64,000 nucleotides of DNA from Aminithiophilus ramosus (GCF_018069705.1 NZ_CP072943.1:62001-126000); one strand, 5' to 3'; shown: positions 18,091-26,811, numbered from the stretch's first letter. Notes: generated by a model not told the origin, from the letters alone. Numbers and translations: made by a program.

Positions 18091-19181
18091 TCCTTTTCGA
18101 GCCTCACGCCGGGGCCGACGGAACGAGGCTTCTGGGAGCCCTCGTCGATCTGGGCGGCGATCTCTCCCGCCTTCTTCCCCTGAGGGGTTTTCGGGCCTTC
18201 GGCGTCGAGGCGCTCTCCCTGCGCGCCGAAAGGGGCCGGGAGGGGCCGGGCGCCACGGGCCTCGTCGTCGAGGTGAGGGAAAAGGGGTCCTGGCTTCGCC
18301 GCGACATGGCGGAGGCCCTCGATCGGGCCTCCGATCTCGTCGGCGCCTCGTCCGCCGTCAGGGAGAGGGCCCTCCGTGCCCTGGCCCTTCTCCTCGAGGC
18401 CGAGAGGGTCCTCGGGGGGGGTGAAACCCTTTCCGTCGAGACGGGCTCCTTCCGGACCGTCGTCGACCTTCTGGGGTTCTTCCTCCTCCTCGACGGCCTC
18501 GGCGAGGGACCCTTCCTCTCGATGCCCCTGGCCGTCGGCTCGGGCGCCGCTTCCGGTCCCGGCGGTCTTGTCCTGTCCCCCTCGCCTCTCGTCGTCGAGA
18601 CGGCCAGGCTGGGCGCCCTCCCGCTCCGGGGAGGCCCGCCGTCGGCGCGGGTCTCGACGACGGCGGCGGCCCTCCTCGCCTCGGCGGAGCGGTTCATCGA
18701 GAGCTTCCCCTCCGGCGTTCCCCTGCGCGTCGGCTACGGTGTCGGCGATCGCGCGGCGGATGCCGTCAGGGCCATCCTGTTCCGAGGGGGCTCCCTCGAG
18801 GAGGCCCATCTCGTCGAGGCCAGCCTCGACGACGCCACGGGAGAGGAGATGGGCCGTTTCCTCGAGGAACTTCAGGCGCTGAGCCTCGAGGCCCACCTCC
18901 TCCAGGCCCTGGGCAAGAAGGGCCGTCCCCTCTTCATCCTCCGCGCCCTGGCCCGGTCCGATCAGGTCGAGGCCGTGAGGGCCTTCTTTCTCGAGCGGAC
19001 GCCCACCCTGGGCGTCCGCTCCTGGCCCGTCCGCAAGGATCAGATGGACCGCCGATGGGAGGTGCGGACGGCTCTCGTCGACGGAAAGGCCTACCCGTTG
19101 AGGGTGAAGATCTCCCGCCTCGGAACGGTCGTCAAGGAGAAGGTCGAGGATGACGACGTCCGGCGCCTCCCCCTTCCTTAG
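18087..19181 (+). CDS. larC: LarC-like nickel insertion protein (pyridinium-bis-thiocarboxylate nickel chelatase)
   Basis: A 364-residue protein whose ATG overlaps the larE stop. The N-terminal region (LFEPHAGADGTRLLGALVDLG) corresponds to the family's start, normally DCFSGISGDM, but several of those residues are changed. The middle has SVETGSFRTVVDLLG and the C-terminal part has EASLDDATGEEMGRFLEEL, matching the ENIDD-type motif of LarC, followed by GKKGRPLFILRALARSD. LarC inserts nickel into the pincer nucleotide in a CTP-dependent reaction. It is somewhat short and divergent. The larE partner overlapping its start is the strongest support. It ends in a 4-base convergent overlap with the P5C dehydrogenase gene. 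Confidence 0.82.
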   Translation: MILFEPHAGADGTRLLGALVDLGGDLSRLLPLRGFRAFGVEALSLRAERGREGPGATGLVVEVREKGSWLRRDMAEALDRASDLVGASSAVRERALRALALLLEAERVLGGGETLSVETGSFRTVVDLLGFFLLLDGLGEGPFLSMPLAVGSGAASGPGGLVLSPSPLVVETARLGALPLRGGPPSARVSTTAAALLASAERFIESFPSGVPLRVGYGVGDRAADAVRAILFRGGSLEEAHLVEASLDDATGEEMGRFLEELQALSLEAHLLQALGKKGRPLFILRALARSDQVEAVRAFFLERTPTLGVRSWPVRKDQMDRRWEVRTALVDGKAYPLRVKISRLGTVVKEKVEDDDVRRLPLP

Positions 19182-20794
19182 CCCATGAAGGGCCGCTGCC
19201 ACTGCCGGGCCGGGACGGTGTTCTCCTTGATGAGCCTCGGACTGAGCCAGCGCAGGAGGTTGGCCCGATAGCCGGCCTTGTCGTTCGTTCCCGAGTGGCG
19301 CGACCCGCCGAAGGGCTGTCGCCCCACGACGGCTCCCGTCGGCTTGTCGTTGATGTAGAAGTTGCCGGCGCTGTGGCGGAGGATCTCTTCGGCGGCGGCG
19401 ATGGCCTCGCGGTCGCGGGCGAAGAGGGCTCCCGTGAGAGCGAACTCCGTCGAGGCGTCGCAGAGATGGAGCGTCTTCTCGAAGGCCTCGTCGGGGTAGA
19501 GGTAGACGGCCACCAGGGGACCGAAGATCTCCTCCCTCATGATCCGGTCCTTGGGATCGCGGGCGACGACGACGGTGGGCTCGATGAACCACCCCTCGCT
19601 GGCGTCGCGGCCTCCTCCGACGAGCAGCTCGTAGCTTTCCGGGTGGTCCCTTATCCGGTCCAGCCAGAGGCCGATCCGGTCGAAGGCCTCCTCGTCGATG
19701 ACGGCGCCCATGAAGTTCGTCAGGTTCTCCGTCGGTCCCACGGGCAGGTCGGCGACCTCCCGCAGCAGATAGTCCCTCACCTGGGGCCAGAGGCTCTCGG
19801 CCATGTAGACCCGCGAGACGGCCGAGCACTTCTGGCCCTGATACTCGAAGGCGCCTCGGACGATGTTGGCTCCGACGGCGACGGCGTCGGCCGAAGCGTG
19901 AACGAAGAGAAAATCCTTGCCGCCCGTCTCTCCGACGACGCGGGGGAAGGAGCGGTAGTGGGCCATGTTCATGCCGATCTGGCGCTGAAGCTCGACGAAG
20001 GTCTCGTAGCTGCCCGTGAAGTGGAGCCCGGCCAGATCGGGATGGCTCAGGACGGCCCCTCCGCTGCGGCTCGCGAAGGGGACGAAGTTGAGGACGCCCG
20101 CCGGCAGACCGGCCTCGACGAGGAGCTTTTGGATCTCGTGGTTGCAGAGGAGAACGGACCGGGCCGGCTTCCAGAGGGCCACGTTGCCGCAGAGGACGGG
20201 CGCCGTCGGCAGATTGCCTCCGATGGAGTAGAAGTTGAAAGGCGAGATGGCCAGGACGAAGCCCTCGAGGGGGCGCCAGTCGAAGCGGTTGATCTCCCTG
20301 TACCCCTGTTCTGGCTGCTCCCCGTAGATGGCGTTGAGAAACCAGACGTTGTAGCGCCAGAAGTCGACCAGCTCGGCCAGGTCGATCTCGGCCTCGTAGG
20401 GCGTCTTGGACTGGTTGAGCATGATGGCGGCCAGGTGGGCCATCCTCCGGGGCCCGCTGAGAAGGTCGGCGGCCCGCTGAAAGACGGCCGCCCTCTGGGG
20501 CCAGGGGAGGCGGCTCCAGGTCCGGTGGGCCTCGAGGGCCGAGGCGACGGCGGCCTCCAGCTCGGCCGGTCCTGCCAGACAGGCCTGGCCCAGAAGGAGC
20601 CGACGGTCGTGAGGGGCTCGGATTTCGACGACGTCGTCGGTCCAGACCTCGCGGCCGTCGATCATGAGGGGAAGGGAAGCCGGCGCCCTCTTCAGCTCTT
20701 CTACGGCCGCCGCCAGGGCCTCCCTCTCGGGGCTTCCCGGCTCGTAGGAGAGGATCTGGTCGGCCTCGTTCCGCGGTCTGTCAAATTTCCACAT
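19178..20794 (-). CDS. 1-pyrroline-5-carboxylate dehydrogenase
   Basis: A 538-residue aldehyde dehydrogenase. The ATG at 20794 is preferred because AGGAGGT lies 7 bases upstream; a GTG at 20803 is in frame but sits inside that site. FNFYSIGGNLPTAPVLCGN is the NAD-binding front, VVGETGGKDF has the catalytic glutamate region, and EYQGQKCSAVSRVY holds the catalytic cysteine. These, the length and the C-terminal PFGGSRHSGTNDKAG motif mark the P5CDH (PutA/RocA) group, which oxidises glutamate-gamma-semialdehyde to glutamate in proline and arginine breakdown. No proline dehydrogenase is adjacent. Upstream lies the DnaA-box cluster. Confidence 0.9.
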   Translation of the reverse strand: MWKFDRPRNEADQILSYEPGSPEREALAAAVEELKRAPASLPLMIDGREVWTDDVVEIRAPHDRRLLLGQACLAGPAELEAAVASALEAHRTWSRLPWPQRAAVFQRAADLLSGPRRMAHLAAIMLNQSKTPYEAEIDLAELVDFWRYNVWFLNAIYGEQPEQGYREINRFDWRPLEGFVLAISPFNFYSIGGNLPTAPVLCGNVALWKPARSVLLCNHEIQKLLVEAGLPAGVLNFVPFASRSGGAVLSHPDLAGLHFTGSYETFVELQRQIGMNMAHYRSFPRVVGETGGKDFLFVHASADAVAVGANIVRGAFEYQGQKCSAVSRVYMAESLWPQVRDYLLREVADLPVGPTENLTNFMGAVIDEEAFDRIGLWLDRIRDHPESYELLVGGGRDASEGWFIEPTVVVARDPKDRIMREEIFGPLVAVYLYPDEAFEKTLHLCDASTEFALTGALFARDREAIAAAEEILRHSAGNFYINDKPTGAVVGRQPFGGSRHSGTNDKAGYRANLLRWLSPRLIKENTVPARQWQRPFMG

Positions 20795-20832
20795 GGGGAA
20801 CACCTCCTGTCTGGGACGTTCAGGGACCGTTA

Positions 20833-20893
20833 TGTGGATAGAACCTTCATGGCCTCGTGAAGCCTGTGGATATGTGGATAAGCCTGTGGATAA
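20833..20893. other. Cluster of DnaA boxes, candidate replication origin element
   Basis: In the 134-base gap between the P5C dehydrogenase and nuclease genes there are four same-direction DnaA boxes: TGTGGATAG (20833-20841), TGTGGATAT (20865-20873), TGTGGATAA (20873-20881) and TGTGGATAA (20885-20893). The last two are perfect matches to the reverse of TTATCCACA. Weaker GGTGGATGG repeats follow. The gene block rsmG-parA-parB and two parS sites lie 2-6 kb downstream, which is the usual neighbourhood of oriC. No dnaA gene is in the window and no obvious AT-rich unwinding stretch was seen, so an oriC is likely but not certain. A DnaA-titrating or regulatory cluster is the alternative. Confidence 0.7.
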
Positions 20894-20928
20894 ACGGTGG
20901 ATGGCGTTGTGGAGAGCGGTGGATGGAA

Positions 20929-21699
20929 TCAGGGAGAGAGGCCGACGATCTGGAGCGGGTGGCCGAGGGAGATCTCGACGCCGCGGTAGCCCGCCTCGAC
21001 CTTGCCGATGACGTCGAGGGTTTTTCCCACCCAGGAGAGGGGGTCGGGGAAGCGCCCCTCTTGGGCGAGGGAGAAGGCCAGGGTCAGACGCTCATCGGCG
21101 TCGGTGACGAGCCAGCGCGTCCGGGTCCTGCGGACCTCGGCCACGTCCAGTCGGACCCGGACGAAGCGGCCGCGGAGATGGGCGAGGAAGGTCCAGATCT
21201 GGGCGGCCGAAAAGGGGCGCTCCCAGGCCAGCCCCCAAAGTCCCCTCCGGTTTCGCCGGGCCTCTTCGAGGGCCGCTTCGATGCGCTCGACATGGCGGTC
21301 GTTGGGTTCGATGAAAAGAGGCAGGGCCAGCCCGGCCCGGATGAGGGCGGCCGTGACGAGAAGCTCCCCCTCGTCGGTGACGAGGCGAGGATGGGCCAGC
21401 AGGCGGCCGTAACGGTCGCGCTCGGCCCGGTCCCTTTCGACGACGATTTCCCGGCCCTCCACAAGCTCGGCGTTGAAGCGAAGGGCCTCCTCTCCCAGCT
21501 CCTCGACGCCCTTGAGGGGATGGTGGAGTTCGGGCGTGTCGATGAGGAGGTAACGCACCCGTTCGATCTGCCCGTCGTCGAATCGGACCCGGACCGTGTC
21601 GCCGTCGAAGACGTCCGTCACGACGGCCGTCGACGTGGCGGCTCCTGCCGGGGCCGCCATAAGGCAGAGCAGGGCCGCAAAAGGACGGATCCGCCTCAG
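20929..21699 (-). CDS. Secreted thermonuclease-like (SNase) protein, probable CTG start
   Basis: The mature part has the SNase-fold signature VTDVFDGDTVRVRFDDG, then RYLLIDTPELHHP with the catalytic Asp/Arg neighbourhood, and ERDRYGRLLAHPRL. These enzymes cut DNA and RNA with calcium. In frame upstream, LRRIRPFAALLCLMAAPAGA forms a good signal peptide. No ATG, GTG or TTG precedes it, except an ATG at 21660 inside the signal peptide that has no Shine-Dalgarno. A CTG at 21699 overlaps the stop of the upstream gene (CTGA) and has GAGGAG 9 bases upstream, so coupled initiation at CTG is proposed. The C-terminal ~90 residues after the nuclease fold are of unknown role. Confidence 0.8.
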   Translation of the reverse strand: MRRIRPFAALLCLMAAPAGAATSTAVVTDVFDGDTVRVRFDDGQIERVRYLLIDTPELHHPLKGVEELGEEALRFNAELVEGREIVVERDRAERDRYGRLLAHPRLVTDEGELLVTAALIRAGLALPLFIEPNDRHVERIEAALEEARRNRRGLWGLAWERPFSAAQIWTFLAHLRGRFVRVRLDVAEVRRTRTRWLVTDADERLTLAFSLAQEGRFPDPLSWVGKTLDVIGKVEAGYRGVEISLGHPLQIVGLSP

Positions 21700-22160
21700 A
21701 AGGAGCCGCTCCTCTCGGGACAGAAGCGGGGCAGTTCGTCGGCCCGGAGGGGCATGCGGTAGAAGATCATCCCCTTGGGCAGGGAGAAGACGAGCTCGCA
21801 GGTCTCGTGGACGACGGCCCGGAAAAGGTGTCCTCCCCAGGCGCGGTGCTGGCTGTCGCCCAAGGTGGCGTGGGCGTGGAAGAAGGGGTCTCCGTTGGGC
21901 TTGCGGCTCACCGTTCCCGAAAGGCCCAGGATCTCCAGCGGCTCGCCGAAGGTCTGCCGCAGGTAGGTGCCGCCTCCGTTCCATCCGATCTCGGCGTCGC
22001 GCATCATCCCGGCGGCGGCGAGCAGGACGGCCGTCGTGATCTCCTCTGCGACGAGAATCGCCTTGAGGACGGGGAAGAAATCGTCGCCCTCCTCCAGCCG
22101 CAGCGCCAGATGCTCGTCCGTCCGGGCCAGTTTCCTCATCCGAAAAGACTTCCTGTCCAT
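21696..22160 (-). CDS. PPC/DUF296 domain protein
   Basis: A 154-residue protein. The ATG at 22160 has AAAGGAG about 10 bases upstream. It has the DUF296 (plants and prokaryotes conserved) pattern: RLEEGDDFFPVLKAILVAEEI at the start, the glycine-rich LEILGLSGTVSRKPNGDPFFHAHATLGD core, whose HAH motif is the predicted metal site, and HRAWGGHLFRAVVHETCEL. Bacterial PPC proteins are small trimeric proteins of unclear role, sometimes fused to AT-hook DNA-binding motifs; no AT-hook is present here. It overlaps the DUF364-type gene upstream by 25 bases and the nuclease gene downstream, so the three are one operon. Confidence 0.8.
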   Translation of the reverse strand: MDRKSFRMRKLARTDEHLALRLEEGDDFFPVLKAILVAEEITTAVLLAAAGMMRDAEIGWNGGGTYLRQTFGEPLEILGLSGTVSRKPNGDPFFHAHATLGDSQHRAWGGHLFRAVVHETCELVFSLPKGMIFYRMPLRADELPRFCPERSGSF

Positions 22161-22933
22161 CGATCCGTCACTCCTTTCCCGTCCGTTGCGACCGTCTCCG
22201 TTAGGGGAATTGCCGTCAGTTGCCACTCCAGGGCGGGACACTCCCAGAAGCCGCCGCCGGCGCCGAGGAAGGAGGCGGCCTCGTCGCTTGTGCCGACGAG
22301 GCGGGGCGAAAGGAGATGGGAGATCCCCAACTCCCGGTAGTGTCGCGGCGTCCAGGGAAGGCCGGGGCCGACGAGGACCGTTCCCTCGCTCTTCCTGAAG
22401 TGGGGGGCCAGGGAGAGGACGCGTCGATCCCTGAGGGCCTCCGAGGAGAGGAAAACCCAGGGGGCTCCCTGAAGAAGGTGCCCCTCCGTCCAGGAGGGGT
22501 AGACGTCGGGCGCCCGGCGCACGTCGTCGAAGATGGACAGATCCCAGCGCCAGCTCCGGAAGAGGAGCACCAGGTCTGGGTCGTAGCCCACGACGGAGGC
22601 CCGCCCGTCGCGGACGAGAAGGCGCAGCGCCTCGGGGCCCGGGCCGGGAGGGGGAGGAAGGAGGGCCTCCGCCGCCGCTCCCGCCAGGGAGAATTCCTGA
22701 GGATAGGGGGAGACGAGGAGGCGGACCAGATCGTGAGCCGAGCCGCCCAGAAGGGCTGCCGTATGGCCCCTGTGGCTCTCTCGGGGCCCCGTTCCGGGCA
22801 GGGGGACGCGGGCGAAACCGGCCCGGCCGTCGTCGAGGACGACGGCCGCACCGTGCCAGCCAAGAAGGAGCCTTTCGACGACGCCGTTTCGTTCCCTTTC
22901 CACTTCGGCCACAAGGGCCTCGAAAAGCCGCAA
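22136..22933 (-). CDS. DUF4213/DUF364-like protein (putative metal-chelation family)
   Basis: About 265 residues. The TTG at 22933 has GGAGG 7 bases upstream; a GTG at 22939 lies too close to that site. The N-terminal half (LLLGWHGAAVVLDDGRAGFARVPLP and a following AAAEALL segment) resembles DUF4213, and the C-terminal half (SEGTVLVGPGLPWTPRHYRELG) resembles the Rossmann-like DUF364, a family proposed to chelate heavy metals and often found near molybdenum or siderophore genes. The match is by pattern only. The stop lies inside the DUF296 gene, in a three-gene operon that ends with the nuclease. It is divergent from rsmG. Confidence 0.5.
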   Translation of the reverse strand: MRLFEALVAEVERERNGVVERLLLGWHGAAVVLDDGRAGFARVPLPGTGPRESHRGHTAALLGGSAHDLVRLLVSPYPQEFSLAGAAAEALLPPPPGPGPEALRLLVRDGRASVVGYDPDLVLLFRSWRWDLSIFDDVRRAPDVYPSWTEGHLLQGAPWVFLSSEALRDRRVLSLAPHFRKSEGTVLVGPGLPWTPRHYRELGISHLLSPRLVGTSDEAASFLGAGGGFWECPALEWQLTAIPLTETVATDGKGVTDRWTGSLFG

Positions 22934-23022
22934 CGTCACGCCTCCATTCTCTGGTACGATAGGAACGGGAAACACAACTCCATTTTAGCCCAAGTGGAAC
23001 GGTCGCCAAGGAGGTCTGACCC

Positions 23023-23718
23023 ATGGCTTCGCCTTTTTTTCGTCTCGCCTCTCCCTCAAGGGAGGCGCTGGCCCCCTTCGAGCCCCTTTTGCGGCGCTAC
23101 GCCCTCCTTCTGGCCGAGGCCAACGCCAAGGCCCGCCTGACGGGGCCGACGAGCGCCGAGGGACTCTGGGAGGAGCATATCCTCGATGCCCTCGTCGCCC
23201 TTCCCCTTCTGCCCCGGGAGGGAGCCGTCGTCGACGTCGGAACGGGAGGAGGCCTGCCCGGCCTGGCCTGGGCCCTTGTGCGACCCGGTCTGACGGTCAC
23301 CCTCGTCGACAGCATCGCCAAAAAGGCGGCGGCCCTCGAAGGCATCGTGAAAGATCTGGCGATAACGAATGCCGTCGTCCGCTCCGTCCGCTCCGAGGTC
23401 GTGGCCCTGGAACGACGGGAGACCTTCCTCGTGGCGACGGCTCGGGCCGTCGCCAGCGCCGATGTCGTCGCCGAACTTCTCAGCCCTCTTGTCGCTCCCG
23501 GCGGGAGCCTCCTGGCCTTCAAGGGGCCTTCGGCCGAGGAGGAACTCCGCCCCGGCCAGGGACGTTGGGGAGAGTTGGGCCTGGGCGAACCCGAGATCTT
23601 TCCCTACGGCCTGGGGGGCAAGTCGCTCTGCGTCGTTCGATGGTTCAAGGAGGCTCCCTGTCCCGGCCGTTTCCCTCGAAGGGCCGGAATGGCCCTCAAA
23701 AGACCCTGGTGGAGGTGA
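23023..23718 (+). CDS. rsmG: 16S rRNA (guanine-N7) methyltransferase RsmG (GidB)
   Basis: A 231-residue protein with AAGGAGG 9 bases upstream of ATG. The SAM-binding loop VDVGTGGGLPGLAWA (about residues 69-83) and the second motif VTLVDSIAKKAAALEGI match RsmG, which methylates G527 of 16S rRNA. The C-terminus has YGLGGKSLCVVRW and then about 20 residues of extension. In many bacteria this gene sits beside the origin with parA and parB, as here. The stop overlaps the region just upstream of parA. Confidence 0.93.
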   Translation: MASPFFRLASPSREALAPFEPLLRRYALLLAEANAKARLTGPTSAEGLWEEHILDALVALPLLPREGAVVDVGTGGGLPGLAWALVRPGLTVTLVDSIAKKAAALEGIVKDLAITNAVVRSVRSEVVALERRETFLVATARAVASADVVAELLSPLVAPGGSLLAFKGPSAEEELRPGQGRWGELGLGEPEIFPYGLGGKSLCVVRWFKEAPCPGRFPRRAGMALKRPWWR

Positions 23719-23723
23719 TGGAG

Positions 23724-24488
23724 ATGAACATCGTGGCTGTGGCCAACCAGAAGGGGGGCGTGGGGAAGACGACGTGCTGCATCAATCTCGCCGCCGAACT
23801 GGGCAGGAGGGGACGACAGGTCCTCCTGGCCGATCTCGACCCCCAGGGCAACAGCACCAGCGGCCTCGGCATCGACAGAAACAGCATATCGAAAAGCGTC
23901 TACGACCTTCTCCTCGGCGAGGCCTCCCTCTCCGACGTCCTCGTCAGGACCCCCTGGGAGGGGCTCTCCCTCCTTCCGGCCACCCTCGATCTGGCCGGGG
24001 CCGAGGTGGAGCTGGCGAGCGCCATGAGCCGCGAGACGCGCCTGAGGCGTGCCCTCGACGGTCTGAACGGCGTCGACATCGTTCTCATCGACTGTCCCCC
24101 CTCCTTGGGGCTTCTGACGCTCAACGCCTTCGTCGCGGCGTCGAAGCTGCTCGTCCCGATTCAGAGCGAGTATTTCGCCCTCGAGGGCGTGGGCCAGCTC
24201 ATGAGGACCCTCAAACTCGTCAGGAACTACCTCAACGAGAGACTCGAGCTGGCCGGCGTCGTCCTCACCATGCAGGATCAGCGGACCCGTCTTTCCCGCG
24301 AGGTGGGTGAGGAAGTCCGGCGCCAGTTCGGACCGCTCGTCTTCGAGACGGCCATTCCCCGGAACGTCCGTCTTTCGGAGGCCCCCAGCTACGGCAAGCC
24401 CGTCGCCTACTACGACGGCTCCTGTCTTGGGGCGGCGGCCTTCGCCGACCTGGCCGGGGAGGTGGAAGAACGATGGCTAAGGCACTAG
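23724..24488 (+). CDS. parA: Chromosome partitioning ATPase ParA (Soj)
   Basis: A 254-residue protein. GGAGGT is 7 bases before the ATG at 23724; an ATG at 23718 is also in frame but almost touches the site. ANQKGGVGKTTCCINLA (residues 6-22) is the deviant Walker A motif with the signature lysine, LLADLDPQGNSTSGLG is A', VLIDCPPSLG is Walker B. ParA binds nucleoid DNA as an ATP dimer and works with ParB-parS complexes to segregate origins. It overlaps parB by 16 bases. Confidence 0.96.
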   Translation: MNIVAVANQKGGVGKTTCCINLAAELGRRGRQVLLADLDPQGNSTSGLGIDRNSISKSVYDLLLGEASLSDVLVRTPWEGLSLLPATLDLAGAEVELASAMSRETRLRRALDGLNGVDIVLIDCPPSLGLLTLNAFVAASKLLVPIQSEYFALEGVGQLMRTLKLVRNYLNERLELAGVVLTMQDQRTRLSREVGEEVRRQFGPLVFETAIPRNVRLSEAPSYGKPVAYYDGSCLGAAAFADLAGEVEERWLRH

Positions 24489-25333
24489 GCCGCGGACTGG
24501 GAGCCCTCCTTCCCGGGGCCTCGTCGCGGGAGGAGGCCCCCGCTCCCGTCGTCTCCCTGCCCTGGAGCTCCCTCCGCCCCAATCCCAGGCAGCCGCGGCG
24601 GGAGATGGACCCCGAGGGGCTGGAGAGCCTCGCCCGCTCCCTGGAGCGCCATGGCCTGCTGGAGCCGATTCTCGTCCGCCCCGCCGAGGGGGGCTACGAG
24701 ATCATCGCCGGGGAGCGACGCTGGCAGGCGGCGAAGCGGGCCGGTCTGGAAAGCGTCCCTGTTCGCGTCCTCGACATCGGCGACGACGACCTCCTGGAGG
24801 TGGCTCTCGTTGAAAACCTCCAGAGGGAGGACCTGACGCCTCTGGAGGTGGCCCGTGCCCTCGCCGCCCTCGTTGAGACGACGAAGAGCCAGGAGGAGGC
24901 GGCCCGCCAGCTGGGCTGGAACCGGTCGACGGTGACGAACAAACTCCGTCTCCTTCAGCTTCCTGCGGAGGTGCAGGCCATGCTCTCCCGGAGGGAACTG
25001 ACCGAGGGCCATGGTCGGGCTCTCCTGGCCGTCGAGGGGGAGGAGGAGAGGATCGCCCTCGCCGAGCGCTGCCGCGACGAGGACTGGTCCGTCAGGAAAC
25101 TGGAACGGGCTCTGAGAGAGACCCCCAAGAAACCCCGCCGGGAGAGAGTCGGCGGAGAAGAGGCGGCCTATCCGGAGGCGGAGCGCCTCCAGCGGCGTTT
25201 CGGGCTCGTTCTTCGCGTCGTGATGAAGGGGCGACGGAGGAGCCTTCGCATCGATGGCCTCGGGGAGAGGGCGACGAGGGAACTCCTCGCCCTGCTCGAT
25301 CGGGAGGGGGAACGGCTATTTCCCGGGGAATAG
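24473..25333 (+). CDS. parB: Chromosome partitioning protein ParB (Spo0J)
   Basis: A 286-residue protein. GRGLGALLPG at the N-terminus is the typical ParA-stimulating basic peptide. EIIAGERRWQAAKRAGL is the CTP-binding GERR motif, VENLQREDLTPLE follows, and a helix-turn-helix region (EEAARQLGWNRSTVTNKLRLLQLP) near residue 145 reads parS. The C-terminus is a dimerisation domain ending in FPGE. Two parS sites lie within 2 kb downstream, in keeping with ParB loading near the origin. Confidence 0.96.
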   Translation: MAKALGRGLGALLPGASSREEAPAPVVSLPWSSLRPNPRQPRREMDPEGLESLARSLERHGLLEPILVRPAEGGYEIIAGERRWQAAKRAGLESVPVRVLDIGDDDLLEVALVENLQREDLTPLEVARALAALVETTKSQEEAARQLGWNRSTVTNKLRLLQLPAEVQAMLSRRELTEGHGRALLAVEGEEERIALAERCRDEDWSVRKLERALRETPKKPRRERVGGEEAAYPEAERLQRRFGLVLRVVMKGRRRSLRIDGLGERATRELLALLDREGERLFPGE

Positions 25334-25343
25334 GGCACTCAAA

Positions 25344-25562
25344 ATGAAGAAACAAGTAGAAGACTTTTTGTCCTTCGGGAGGATCGTCGGCGCCGCTCTC
25401 GTCATCGTCGGCTTCGTCTTTCTCGCCGTTCTCCTGGGTGACAGGGCCAGGACGGCCGGCTATCCCACGTGGGTCGTCGTCCTCATCTATCTGGCCGGTG
25501 CCTTTTTCGGCCTCTGGCAGGGGTGGTTCTCCCTTCGCAGATTCTGGAGGCGCGACGACTGA
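25344..25562 (+). CDS. Small two-helix membrane protein, possibly AtpZ-like
   Basis: A 72-residue protein 10 bases after parB. It starts MKKQVEDFLSFGRI, has one membrane helix near 11-32 and another near 42-62 and ends in a basic tail (RRFWRRDD). The helix-loop-helix layout, with a GD... turn and a Trp-rich second helix, resembles AtpZ/AtpI-family proteins that precede F-type ATPase genes, but no ATP synthase gene follows. The site before the ATG is a weak AGGG. The gene codon usage fits its neighbours. Function is unknown; the AtpZ link is a guess. Confidence 0.6.
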   Translation: MKKQVEDFLSFGRIVGAALVIVGFVFLAVLLGDRARTAGYPTWVVVLIYLAGAFFGLWQGWFSLRRFWRRDD

Positions 25563-25703
25563 CGGCAGACAGGCCTTGCCCGACGAAAAAGGGGTTTCTC
25601 CGGTCTCTTCAACCTCTTCCTTTTGCGCCGGAGGGGCTGAGCTGTGGCCGTGGGCGACGCGGCTTTCCCTGCGAACCCGCAGGTACGTCGGGGCGCGACT
25701 GCC

Positions 25704-25794
25704 GCGTGAAGGGACGCGCCTCGAACCCGCGTCGACGAGGTGACCGGCAGGGGCCTCGAATCGGCGGATCTGGCGACGTTCGCCCGGTCGGGCC
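25704..25794. repeat. Dispersed 91-base repeat, copy A
   Basis: This 91-base stretch, beginning GCGTGAAGGGACGCGCC, matches 30801-30891 without gaps at about 80 of 91 positions. Both copies share the core CTCGAACCCGCGTCGA and end in CGCCCGGTCGGGCC, which is itself an inverted repeat. Both lie in gene-free spacers. Shorter pieces of the same pattern (CCTCGAACCCGC) occur near 7112. Confidence 0.75.
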
Positions 25795-26172
25795 GGGGCA
25801 TCGGGATTCCTCCCGGTCACGTCCGCCGATGGCAGGAAAGGGGCGCTTCAGGGGGCTCGTCGTTCGGGAGCGATCGGGCCGCCTCCCTTTCGAGTGGACG
25901 TCGGCGCCGGACCGACGGCGGAGGGGGCTTCCCCCTGCCCTGGCCGGAGCGAGGAGACAGAGGGGCGCCGCTCCCTCCCCCTCCTTTGACGGCCTGCCGG
26001 GTTCTCTCTTATGGCCCCGAATCGGCAGGCTCTTCGGGAGGCGTTTCGCCGGATCCCGCGATTCGAGGCGATCGTCTCCGCCTTCCCGGTGTCTCCTGGC
26101 CCTGTCGAAGGCTTTCACCCTGTTCGTGTCCGTGCTTCGGGGATGGAGAGGCGACGGGAAGGGGAGCGGCGA

Positions 26173-26188
26173 CGTTTCACGTGAAACA
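26173..26188. other. parS site (15 of 16)
   Basis: CGTTTCACGTGAAACA matches the consensus TGTTTCACGTGAAACA at all but the first base. It lies 0.84 kb downstream of parB. ParB binds this palindrome and spreads from it. Confidence 0.92.
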
Positions 26189-26684
26189 TGTCTTCCCGTC
26201 TCGCACCCTTGGCCCCTCGGTGAACCTTGTTTCCCTCTTTTCGGGGGGAATCGCCGAAGCGAGTGACCGCTCCCCTCGGCTCGACGGGCAAAAGGGTGGC
26301 AGACGTCACCGGCCCGGCAGGAAGGCCCCAGAAGGATCGAGGCCTTTGTCCTGAACCGGCACCGATGAGGCGCCCCGAGCGGACCTCGAAAAAACGGACC
26401 CGATGGTATCCGCTCAGGCCCGCCGGACCTGCGGTCGCGATATCGGATGCTCGGCGGGACAGGAGGCTCTCTGTGTGCTGACGGGAAGATCGATCGCAGA
26501 CCATCGAGCCCCACGTCAGAGGCCATGGAAATTCCGCCACCGCCCTTCGAGAGATCGGCCACCGGACCGCTGGACAGGGAGGACGTGGCATAAGCTCTAC
26601 CTGGAGGAAGAAAAAACGGAATCCGTCGTGACGGGGGCGGAAGGACTCCTGGCCTTCTTGTCCCGACCCTGGGCGGAAGGCCTC

Positions 26685-26811
26685 CAGCGGGGTTTTCCTG
26701 GGAGCGTGGGCGTCGTGCCCGCGCCCGCCCCGAAGGGGGCGGTGGGGTTGCCCTCTCATTGCCGTCGCTGTCGAGGTGACATCATTCGGGTCGGAAACCC
26801 TGCGGGACGAT
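26685..26811. repeat. Direct repeat of about 126 bases, copy 1
   Basis: It starts CAGCGGGGTTTTCCTGGGAG and ends GCGGGACGAT. Copy 2 starts 188 bases downstream and is nearly identical. Within it, CCCGCCCCGAAGGGGGCGG forms a hairpin. No protein frame is conserved between the copies, because small indels shift it. Confidence 0.85.
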
